A stretch of DNA of 64,000 nucleotides from Trichoplax adhaerens (taxonomy: Eukaryota; Placozoa; Uniplacotomia; Trichoplacea; Trichoplacidae), in NCBI RefSeq assembly GCF_000150275.1, contig NW_002060957.1, positions 124,001-188,000 on the forward strand. The letters are read 5' to 3'. A model generated the notes under the pieces. The model was given only the letters and a program-made list of their open reading frames with translations. It made no database searches and was not told where the DNA came from. Shown piece after piece: positions 25,523 through 36,400 of the stretch. A program made the position numbers and the translations under genes. Every line of letters starts with the position of its first letter. Positions within the stretch are counted from its first letter, which is position 1.

Positions 25523-25714
25523 TTACAAATTTAATTGTAGTGAAGTACATTGCAAATCGCTTTCATCAACCTCCTTAACTTGCATAAAGTGCACTATAAA
25601 GTGATGGCCATCAGGTGCTATGGTAATGCTCTTCGCTACTATGCATGATGATAATTCATATAAGCGTTGTCCATGCATACCTAATCCATATCCAGTATCC
25701 AATACAATAGAAAC
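25523..25714 (-). CDS. Orphan terminal-exon-like block, unknown protein C terminus
   Basis: A 64-codon open block on the minus strand follows a good acceptor (CCTTAG at 25715-25716) in phase 0 and ends with TAA at 25523. It encodes VSIVLDTGYGLGMHGQRLY, then APDGHHFIVHFMQVKEVDE, which looks protein-like in composition. I do not recognise the family. No upstream exon could be joined with confidence in the 1.1 kb before the SNAPC3 stop. A second protein-like patch (CNFNGILFYNAVIDKQ) lies on the same strand near 26050-26105. It may be the end of a small gene whose 5' exons I missed, or a relic. Confidence 0.3.
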   Translation of the reverse strand, partial: VSIVLDTGYGLGMHGQRLYELSSCIVAKSITIAPDGHHFIVHFMQVKEVDESDLQCTSLQLNL

Positions 25715-26804
25715 CTAAGGCCAAGGAAAATACATTTATTAGATATAACTCTATTTGTATGTAATCGCTGCCTATGCTATATTTCTAGCTAAACCATCTA
25801 TTGTGTAAATAATGTTGCAAGTAGTTTATTAGCAACTGTCATCGCTAAATCTATTTACTACGCATATCTAAGGTGTATACTGATTCTGTAGCTAATTTTC
25901 ACGTAACTACATAATATGCCGTATGTCTTATACAGTTAATTTTGAATTGTATAATACTGTTTTATCATTATTATTAGTAGTACCTCTCTTCATTCTGTAA
26001 CTATGAAATTCGTATGATTAATTTAAATTGAAAATTATATCATTTGTTAAGGCTACGAATCGGCTCTTTGCTTGTCGATCACGGCATTATAAAATAAAAT
26101 TCCGTTGAAATTACATCCTATGCTATGGAATAACTTATGATCTTCCTTAAGCTTTTTGAAGGGTTTAGTAGCATTAAAAATAAAATTAGATTAACAATCG
26201 TGAATAGATTGTGGTACACCACAATGAAGAGATACCGTCTAAGAGAGTAACAGCAGAACACGAAATCATGGCAGATCCTGATTGCATGAAGTTCTGCTGG
26301 CATGCTATGAGCGCCAACACATGATATTTGTGTAATGGCTGCATGTCCAATAAATACATCAAATTGCTAGACTTATAATTTACTGCGATGCATAACATGA
26401 AATATTTGAATTCCATTAATTACTGTAAGCTAGCTTATCACAAATACGAACAAGATCATAATAACAACTTTTTTATTCTATAATGGTATAATTGCTTCCA
26501 GATGAAGCCAAGACAAGTTTGAACGTTCATTCAATAGAAAATATATTATAGCCTGTGTCGGCTAATAAATATCTAGCAACATTATTAATTTATGAAATAG
26601 GAGAAAAAAAGCATGCTTTAATTCAATTTTCACTAGATAGATGTTCTCTTTGATATTCACAATAATTTATTGCAATTAGAGTGCAACATCAATAACTATC
26701 GTATTAGATACTGAAATAATTTACAATCACTGTTTCTACTATGGAATGAGAAATAGCAATAGAATGCTTAATTAAGGGCTAAAATTTTATCAAACGTACA
26801 ACAG
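25715..26804. other. Unresolved stretch between orphan exon and SNAPC3
   Basis: Several short minus-strand open frames occur (26118-26416) but they overlap one another and none has both splice signals and family similarity. Upstream exons of the 25523-25714 block could hide here. Confidence 0.4.
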
Positions 26805-29618
26805 CTATATATAGTCATCAACGTAGGAATAGGCTTCAAAATCATAAATTTTCGAGCCGTCTTCGCCATAGTGAAGAGCACGGAAACATTTATTACAGAA
26901 AAAGGATGGGTCTGACGAAGCTAGTCGATCGTTGAAAGTTATCCACCTTAACAGAATCAGTATCGAGTAAAAAAGACAATCAATAATACTAATAACGGTT
27001 TTCTGTTAGTTTTATAATAAAGTATAAAGCATTCAATAGTTCTCATGCGTACTTAGCTATAAACATATCACATATACGACATTTTTGTCGCCGTGGCCGA
27101 CTTTTAAATAATGATACAGGATAGATTGCCTTGCTTTGAATGTCTCCTTCTGAAAGTAATCTATGGCGTAAAAACAATACCATTTAAACTACTGATTTTG
27201 CTGGGGGAATAAATCATAGAAATAGCCGGTATTTCCGCTCAATGTCGGAAGATTTCTTACCGTAAATCTTGAAAAATAATTAAATGTTCACAGTCCCCTT
27301 GATGACAAAAAAGATATGGATAACCCAAACGGATTTTCAAATCTATAAATTTCACCTCTGTCATTAATTTAGAAGATGGTACACCAAGTCCTTTGTCTAC
27401 CCATTCACTATTTTTCTTGGCCCAGTCAATAATTATTCTGATTATGAAAGCAAGTAAACGAATAAGTCGATTCTTTAAATCTCTTTAATTTATTGAAATG
27501 AGTCTCAAGGTTAATAGAATATTAAGCTGGTAAATCAGCTGTAATTGATCCAGTACAGTAGTTAATAAGTACTTGCTATAGTCTTTGCATAAAAGATGTC
27601 TCATATCATTGTAAAAGACATTTTCAATAAAAAAGAAGGCTGATGTCGAGATTTCCTACCAGTGAAAGTAAAACAATTATAAAATTATGTTGACAGTATA
27701 CGAATGTATCGTTATTGTAGATCATAGAGGTAATCATCGTTAAAATGCTTAGATTACATAAAAATTGTACAGCATAAATGTACATACTGTTGCTCTTGGT
27801 TCAGAAGATACCATATCTGGATTGCTACTACATTCCGTTGTTACAACTTCATCACTAAAGCATTCGATTTTATCGCGCAATTCACTTAGCGATTGACTGC
27901 CAATAACGCTATATTCCTGATTCTTTACCAACTGAAATGAAAAGAGTTTAGAATTTGTCAATGAATGTTACAGTGACACTGGTTAAATCAAGCTTTTAAA
28001 ACTACAATATTCCACTTTTTATACAGTTCTTCACTAATTGAAACGGTATGTCCGATTTATTGTGCTGATTAATATTAAATGATTCATTTTACCCTAATTG
28101 GATGATAAACAGCAACAATCAATAAGACTTCTCCATCTTCAATATCACAGACTCTTGCATCAACGCTATCAATATGTGGCTGATTCTAGAATCAATTGAT
28201 ATGGTTTTATCAATAACGGATTGAGAAATAATTCAATAGCTAAAGGAAGAGATTCCAATTCTCTATATCTCGTACTGCTAATAGTCAAACCTTATTATTT
28301 AAGTAGTTAATATTTTTAGATCGCTTCTTCTTCTTCAGTACCTCGATTTGGCTATAAAATGAAATTCGATCGTGGCAAAGATTAAGTTATCGATAGTAAC
28401 ATTATGTTGGCATTTTAACGTAGGAGAAAAATTGAGTGCATCAATTGCATTGTTCCATGTGTGATATACTATCTTACAGATAGATAGACCAGGTAGATAA
28501 AAAGGATTGATCCTATATAGAAGTTCAACTTACTGCATCATAGCCTTAAGCTCGACGCCTTCAGGTACGTTATCTGGTGATGCATCTTCTAGGCTTATTT
28601 CATTTTCTGCAGGGCACTAGATCATTTTAGGCAAAATAGTATTGTGTGACAAATATTAGTTGTAAAAGATTTGGTAATATTAGGTAGTTCAACAACAGTC
28701 AACTACTGCCATAAGAAATAGTGATAACTTGCAATCGTTTGCAAAAATTTGTTAATCCTACATACTGTACTTTCTACGCAACTCGAATGTATCTCTACTG
28801 CGCGCGAACTGGTCAATTGTCACATCATACGCGTATAAGAAAGATTAATTGCTACTAATTATAGTATAGCGCAATGAAAATTGGTACATAATGACAGTAG
28901 TTGCAACACTAGCACAACATGATGAGGTAATTTATGGATAGCTATGAATTCATTTCCTCCACAAGATGACTCTTTTATTATGATACATCCTATCAGAGTG
29001 AGCTTAACTGGCGTTGGGGTATTGAAAACTGACCTTCAACTGGTCGACACTATTAAAAAGAAAAAAATAGGTTGATTAATCGTCTTTTATTTATTATCTC
29101 GGTGACCAAGTGTCCATGACTATATTCTATCCGTGTAAGTAGACAGAAATTACATCTTCTACACTTGGTATATCATCAGCATGGATATCGTATATGCAAC
29201 ATTGGAGCAAACATTGCTTTCAGTTTTTGATGGGGCTTTGACACCATTACACGTAAGTAGAGTATTGAGATTTAGTGTAACTATAAGAGTTGTACACCAA
29301 CCTACAGACTTGGCTCAATTCTTGAACAGTCTCAATAGGTAAATTCATGGCTGAGGCCATATCATTGGCATCTAAATCAAGTAAATTCCTGTCCAGGTCG
29401 GTCTTGTGGATGGATTTTAGATAATTGGATTGGAATTGTCGAACAGAAGTTAATGGGGAACAAAATTGTTTACAATAATCTCGTTGTTGAAGAATGGACA
29501 CTCGACGATTTTGGGTTGCACCGGTGGTTCGATTAGTGCCGCTGCTGCTTGCATCAATGGTATAATCTGAGCTATCCCCTTCATCATCCGTTTGCATCCA
29601 TGATTTTGCAACATCCAT
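26805..29618 (-). CDS. SNAPC3: snRNA-activating protein complex subunit 3
   Basis: SNAPC3 (SNAP50) is a core subunit of the nuclear complex that binds the proximal sequence element of snRNA promoters for RNA polymerases II and III. Nine exons (minus): 29298-29618, 28534-28616, 28291-28351, 28093-28185, 27788-27931, 27573-27655, 27261-27437, 27065-27160 and 26805-26946. They total 1200 nt, 399 residues, close to 411 in human. Family signatures are YSVIGSQSLSELRD (exon 5), FYND (exon 6), LGYPYLFCHQGDCEH (exon 7), the paired-cysteine CRICD (exon 8) and FFCNKCFRALHY with a final AYSYVDD (exon 9). These Cys/His residues are those of the SNAP50 zinc-binding region. The N-terminal exon is weakly conserved. 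Its donor (GTGTAC after 29298) was chosen because it restores frame and matches the human VC-xL junction; this is the weakest splice site. Confidence 0.92.
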
Positions 29619-29989
29619 AGGTGCAGTATTGTATTTCTATTCAACGTGACCAGAGGAAGAGTATTTCATTCTAATCGTAGCCAGTTGGGAAGAAAGCAGT
29701 ACTGTACCCTGTATCAGGTATATTACAGGCGATGCCGCCTATTTTCAATAGGTAAAAGGATATGTAAAAAAAGACGAAGGATTAGCTGCAACGTCCACGA
29801 ATGCAGTTTGTACATGAATATATCCTAGCTAACGATAAATCAGTCATAATGAAAACAAAATACCAACGAGACTGCTCGATACTTCAGTACTTACTTATTC
29901 CTCAACGATAAAAGGCTGTGCCAAGGCGATCAAAGATTGACTGCAATATTAATTTCTATATCAATATCCAATATGCTTGTGAACGATAA

Positions 29990-30610
29990 AATGAGCCATA
30001 ATAACACAGCGCATATAATGTACTAGTCATGGAAACAATTCATGTTCATTTCTATATCATTATCCAATATACGGTCATGGAAACAATTGATATTCATTTC
30101 TATATCACTATCCAATATACTTGTGAATGATAAAATGAGCCATAATAACACAGCGCGTATAATGTACTAGACATGCAAACAATTCATGTTCATTTCTATA
30201 TCATGATCCAATATACGGTCATGGAAACAATTTATGTTTATTTCTATATCAGTATCTAATGTACTGTACGGTCATGGAAACAATTCATATCCATTTCTAT
30301 ATCACTATCCAATATGCTTGTGAACGATAAAATGAGCCATAATAACACAGCACGTATAATGTACTAGACATGCAAACAATTCATGTTCATTTTTATATCA
30401 TTATCCAATATACTTTACAGTCGTGGAAACAATTCATGTTTATTTCTATATCAGTATCGAATATACGGTCATGGAAGCAATTTATGTTTATTTCTATATC
30501 AGTATCTAATGTACGGTCATGGAAATAATTCATCTTCATTTCTAAATCACTATCCAATATACTTGTGAATGATAAAATGAGCCATAGTAACACATAGCGT
30601 ATAATATACT
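29990..30610. repeat. Tandem array, 48-bp monomer with interspersed spacer
   Basis: ATTTCTATATCA starts monomers at 30048, 30096, 30192, 30240 and about 30293, with further copies to 30550. Each carries CCAATATACKGTCATGGAAA. Groups of monomers are separated by a second unit containing GATAAAATGAGCCATAATAA and GTATAATGTACTAG. The result is a two-component array. Confidence 0.8.
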
Positions 30611-31284
30611 AGTCATGGAAACAATTCCGAAACATAGCAACACAACAGCTCGATGCTACTGTACACACCTGGTTTTGAAGAGCAAAAGGCCGTGTATAGA
30701 CACGTCAAATAAGGGATTTCCGGCAATGTTCAATCCTATTTGGTACTGATATCTGTATGCTGCGGTATATCAGTAACAAAACAACACCCAACAGTCCTGC
30801 AACGAGTAAAAGAGAGCTACAATTGGATTCTACACAGCTGTTTCCAAATGCAAAAAGTCTATGTCAAGTAGGCTAACCAGTCAAAAAGTACTCCACACCT
30901 GTTTCCAATAGGTCCAAAGCTGTGTAAAATAATGAAGGATTTGCTGCAAAGCGTAATATTCAAGCTGCTAGCTGCTACTTGTCGTATTAAGTGATATTAG
31001 TAATAGTAAGAATAGAGTATTTCCTTCAGTTATTCCGCCAATCCCAAGTTATGGCAGCTGCAATGCATCAACTGCCTTCCAGCTTATTTCCGGTATGCAG
31101 TATGAGCTTTAGTATGAGAAGTAAGCAAGTGAAGAAACACACTACCGTCTACTACTAGACTCCCTAGACTGCTGGATAGGATGCAGTCTGGCAGTAATGC
31201 GTTGACAACGGCAAGTTAATCCACCTTGGCACCTTGTTGTCAACAGTACTGCTGTGCTAGTGCTAAACTACTCCTGGAGAATGA

Positions 31285-31790
31285 TATCAAATTGTTGCTT
31301 TCCATCGGCCATCGTAGTAATGGCGTTAAGTTGATCAATCGCTTCAATAAATTGAAGGCAGCTAGCTCGACCGAGGTCAAAAGTAAGAAATGACTTGGAT
31401 CCCTCTTCTTACTAGGGCTGTTGAAGACAACGCGAACAACAATGTCTTCCTACAGCTAGATACAGTAGTTCTGATACTTTGAAGCTCTCTCCAAAGTATC
31501 GACGTAGAGTAAAATAATAATTCATCTAGCCGTGTCTAGAGTATTATATCAAATTCTAGCCTCCATCGGCCACCGTCGTAATGGTGTTAAGTTGATCAAT
31601 CGCTTCAATGAATTGAAGGCAGCTAGCTCGACCGAGGTCAAAAGTAAGAAATTACTTCGATTCCTCTTCTTACTAGGGCTGTTGAAGACAAATCTTACAA
31701 CAATGTCTTCCCATAGCTAGATATAGTAGTTCTCAATCAGACACCATGTAGCTCTCTCCAAAGCATCGACGTAAGAGTCAAATGATCATG
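31285..31790. repeat. Tandem duplication, 261-bp unit
   Basis: GTTAAGTTGATCAATCGCTT lies at 31325 and 31586. Both copies share CCATCGGCCA upstream and GGCAGCTAGCTCGACCGAGG, CTCTCTCCAAAG and CATCGACGTA downstream. Divergence is roughly 10%, with one copy carrying an insertion near 31450-31480. Confidence 0.85.
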
Positions 31791-31865
31791 AATCTAGCCG
31801 TCATTTTTCTTTTCTTACAGTACAATATTTAGAATGGCTCATTGACCAATTCTCCTTGATGATCA

Positions 31866-32960
31866 AGAGGAATTTTTTGTCTCATCCATGATTTTGATCG
31901 TTGTCATAAGTCATTTAGTAACAACTAGCAAAAGCATAGACAAGGCAGAAAATGAATTATCCATTCCATCATCAACGATTCTTGTCTTATCCATGATTTT
32001 GATTGTTGTCACAAGTCATTTTGTAACAACTAGCAAAAGCATAGACAAGGCAGAAAATGAATTATCCATTCCATCATCACCGATTCTTGTCTCATCCATG
32101 ATTTTGATCGTTGTCACAAGTCATTTTGTAACAACTAGCAAAAGCATAGACAAGGCAGAAAATGTATTATCCATTCCATCATCTCCGATTCTTGTCATAA
32201 TTACGATCCAATCCATGGACAAGATGGAAAATGGCCATCTATAAATCAATGCAATCACCATGACTGATCTCATGTTACATCATCGATGTTGATCCGTTCC
32301 ATCATCAACGATTCTTGTCTCGTCCATGATTTTGATTGTTGTCACAAGTCATTTTGTAACAACTAGCAAAAGCATAGACAAGGCAGAAAATGAATTATCC
32401 ATTCCATCATCAACGATTCTTGTCTCATCCATGGTTTTGATCGTTGTCACAAGTCATTTTGTAACAACTAGCAATAGCATAGACAAGGCAGAAAATGAAT
32501 TATCCATTCCATCATCTCCGATTCTTGTCATCATTACGATCCAATCCATGGACAAGATAGAAAATGGCCATCTATAAATCAATGCAATCACCATGACTGA
32601 TCTCATGTTACATCATCGATGTTGATCCGTTCCATCATCAACGATTCTTGTCTCGTCCATGATTTTGATTGTTGTCACAAGTCATTTTGTAACAACTAGC
32701 AAAAGCATAGACAAGGCAGAAAATGAATTATCCATTCCATCATCAACGATTCTTGTCTCATCCATGGTTTTGATCGTTGTCACAAGTCATTTTGTAACAA
32801 CTAGCAATAGCATAGACAAGGCAGAAAATGAATTATCCATTCCATCATCTCCGATTCTTGTCATAATTACGATCCAATCCATGGACAAGATAGAAAATGG
32901 CCATCTATAAATCAATGCAATCGCCATGACTGATCTCATGTTACATCATCGATGTTGATC
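31866..32960. repeat. Tandem array, 105-bp monomers in 333-bp higher-order units
   Basis: The 105-bp monomer (35 codons) reads MILIVVTSHFVTTSKSIDKA then ENELSIPSS in the plus frame and is repeated at least seven times. Higher-order copies at 32326-32577 and 32659-32910 are offset by 333 bp and nearly identical. Each higher-order unit is two monomers plus a spacer of about 123 bp that closes the frame. The open frames are probably a by-product of a monomer length divisible by three; no promoter, start context or protein family is seen. Confidence 0.88.
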
Positions 32961-33249
32961 CGTTCCGTACTGTAACGAACCGTTACGGTTGAGTGATACG
33001 CATTGACCATCTGTGCGTTGTTGCTTACTCAATCCAGTTGTCGTAACGCATGAAAGGAACACGATATAGACGATGGAGAGGGGGGGACCGTTCTCGCTCG
33101 TCCATTATCCACTCACGATCGACAATCGGCTAACAATTATCTACCAAATTGACTAGCAGTATGACTTGAATGGAACAGTAACCTCACAGTCACACACCCT
33201 TCGTCAAGTCGGCCCTTGGCCTAATACCAAACTCACCCGAAGCCGAACG

Positions 33250-33257
33250 TATATAAA
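33250..33257 (+). promoter_or_regulatory. Candidate TATA box of TARS1
   Basis: TATATAAA lies 154 bp upstream of the TARS1 start codon in otherwise GC-richer sequence. Spacing fits a start site near 33280 and a 5' UTR of about 130 nt. Support is consensus and position only. Confidence 0.4.
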
Positions 33258-33410
33258 CCGACCAGCGGCCATTGCCGGTAGACATTGGCAAGTAAAACAG
33301 TCAGTGGATTAAGCTACTGTTCAATTGAAGACTACTTAGGAGAAAAGGAGTGGATTCGTCTTTCCAATTCAAGCAATTGATTGATTTCTTTGGTCCTTTA
33401 CTGAATCAAA

Positions 33411-36400
33411 ATGAGCCAAAAAAATGGCAATAAAACCAGTGGTGAAGTAAGTATGCGGATGTTTGTGTTTTGCTGGTAACATGTGCACTAACAATTTCAA
33501 TAGTAGTGGAGACAAGGGTAGAGGGCTACGTAAAGCATTTCTACTCAACTATTCCAGTACAGTACTCCTTTTTTCTTGGTTGATCTTGCATCGACCATGT
33601 CGAGATTGAGACTGTCATTGCAATCACTCTATCGACTGACTAACAAGCAACCATGCTATGTCATTCTATCTTCTATTACACCACTCAATCCAGTCCACTA
33701 AAGTCAAGAAAAGTAGTCAAAATCACTGCAGCCTAGCTGATTGTCTGGGTGATTCGACTGGTATCTTAGATACGAGTCGAAAAGTAGTCAAGATTTAAAT
33801 TATCTTTCAAGTACAACTAAAGTAAGAAGAATTCAATAACGACACAACTCTATAGACAGACTACTGTAGTAAGCAGTCATGCTCATATCATTCTATCTTC
33901 CATACACCTCTCAATCCAGTCCACTAAAGTCAAGAAAAGTAGTCAAAATCACTGCAGCCTAGCTGTTTGTCTGGGTGATTCGACTGGTATCTTAGATACG
34001 AGTCTCAAAGTAGTCAAGATATCAATTATCTTTCAAGTACACCTAAAGTAAGACTATTTTAGGCAGTTAAGATGTTCATTCTGATGAAGTACAACTAAAG
34101 TAAGAAGAATTCAATAACGACACAACTCTATAGACAGACTACTGTAGTAAGCAGTCATGCTCATGTCATTCTATCTTCTATTACACCACCCAATCTAGTC
34201 CACTAAAGTCAAGAAAAGTAGTCAAAATCACTTCAGCTTAGCTGATGGTCTGTGTAATTGGACTCGTATCTTAGATACGAGTCTCAAAGTAGTCAAGATA
34301 TCAATTATCTTTCAAGTACAACTAAAGTAAGACTATTTTAGGCAGTTAAGATGTTCATTCTGATGAAGTACAACTAAAGCAAGAAGAATTCAATAACGAC
34401 ACAACTCTATAGACAGACTACTGTAGTAAGCAACCATGCTCATGCCATTCTATCTTCTATACACCACTCAATCCAGTCCACTAAAGTCAAGAAAAGTAGT
34501 CAAAATCACTGCAGCCTAGCTGTTTGTCTGGGTGATTCGACTGGTATCTTAGATACGAGTCTCAAAGTAGTCAAGATATCAATTATCTTTCAAGTACAAC
34601 TAAAGTAAGACTATTTTAGGCAGTTAAGATGTTCATTCTGATGAAGTANNNNNNNNNNNNNNNNNNNNNNNNNNNNNNNNNNNNNNNNNNNNNNNNNNAA
34701 GATATCAATTATCTTTCAAGTACAACTAAAGTAAGACTATTTTAGGCAGTTAAGATGTTCATTCTGATGAAGTACAACTAAAGTAAGAAGAATTCAATAA
34801 CGACACAACTCTATAGACAGACTACTGTAGTAAGCAGTCATGCTCATGTCATTCTATCTTCCATATACCACTCGATCCTATCAACTAAAGTCAAGAAAAG
34901 TAGTCAAAATCACTGCAGCCTAGCTGATTGTCTGGGTGATGAGACTGGTATCTTAGATACCAGTCTCAAAGTAGTCAAGATATCAATTATCTTTCAAGTA
35001 CAACTACAGTAAGACTATTTTAGGCAGTTAAGATGTTCATTCTGATGAAGTACAACTAAAGTAAGAAGAATTCAATAACGACACAACTCTATAGACAGAC
35101 TACTGTAGTAAGCAGTCATGCTCATATCATTCTATCTTCCATATACCACTCGATCCTATCAACTAAAGTCAAGAAAAGTAGTCAAAATTACTGCAACCTA
35201 GCTGATTGTCTGTGTGATTAGACTCGTATCTTAGATACCAGTCGAAAAGTAGTCAAGATATCAATTATCTTTCAAGTGCAACTACAGTAAGACTATTTTA
35301 GGCAGTTAAGATGTTCATTCTGATGAAGTACAACTAAAGTAAGAAGAATTCAATAACGACACAACTCTATAGACAGACTACTGTAGTAAGCAGTCATGCT
35401 CATATCATTCTATCTTCCATATACCACTCGATCCTATCAACTAAAGTCAAGAAAAGTAGTCAAAATCACTGCAGCCTAGCTGATTGTCTGGGTGATTCGA
35501 CTGGTATCTTAGATACCAGTCTCAAAGTAGTCAAGATATCAATTATCTTTCAAGTACAACTAAAGTAAGACTATTTTAGGCAGTTAAGATGTTCATTCTG
35601 ATGAAGTACAACTAAAGTAAGAAGAATTCAATAACGACACAACTCTATAGACAGACTACTGTAGTAAGCAGTCATGCTCATGTCATTCTATCTTCCATAT
35701 ACCACTCGATCCTATCAACTAAAGTCAAGAAAAGTAGTCAAAATCACTGCAGCCTAGCTGATTGTCTGGGTGATGAGACTGGTATCTTAGATACCAGTCT
35801 CAAAGTAGTCAAGATATCAATTATCTTTCAAGTACAACTACAGTAAGACTATTTTAGGCAGTTAAGATGTTCATTCTGATGAAGTACAACTAAAGTAAGA
35901 AGAATTCAATAACGACACAACTCTATAGACAGACTACTGTAGTAAGCAGTCATGCTCATATCATTCTATCTTCCATATACCACTCGATCCTATCAACTAA
36001 AGTCAAGAAAAGTAGTCAAAATTACTGCAACCTAGCTGATTGTCTGTGTGATTAGACTCGTATCTTAGATACCAGTCGAAAAGTAGTCAAGATATCAATT
36101 ATCTTTCAAGTACAACTACAGTAAGACTATTTTAGGCAGGCAAGATGTTCATTCTGATGAAGTACAACTAAAGTAAGAAGAATTCAATTACGACACTACT
36201 CTATAGACAGACTAGTAAGCAGTCATGCTCATGTCATCATACCTTCAATACATCACTCAATTCAGTCAAATAAAGTGAAAAAGAGTAGTCAATAATCACT
36301 GCAGCTTACTGTATGTTATTAGATTCATAGTCACTGCAATCAAGACATGAATTGTCTTTCAAGTACAACTAAAGTAAAACTATTTTAGGCAGTCAAGACG

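Larger units (their letters stand above)
29619..33410. other. Repeat-dominated intergenic region before TARS1
   Basis: The SNAPC3 and TARS1 starts face away from each other. The region holds three tandem arrays (listed separately) and leaves little unique sequence except 30610-31280 and 32960-33410. The latter is a notch richer in GC, includes GGGGGGG, and should contain the TARS1 promoter. Confidence 0.6.

Noticed and set aside
31532-31720. Plus-strand open frame in the 261-bp duplication
   Set aside because: The paired upstream copy has an early stop in the same frame (near 31388), so the frame is not conserved between copies.
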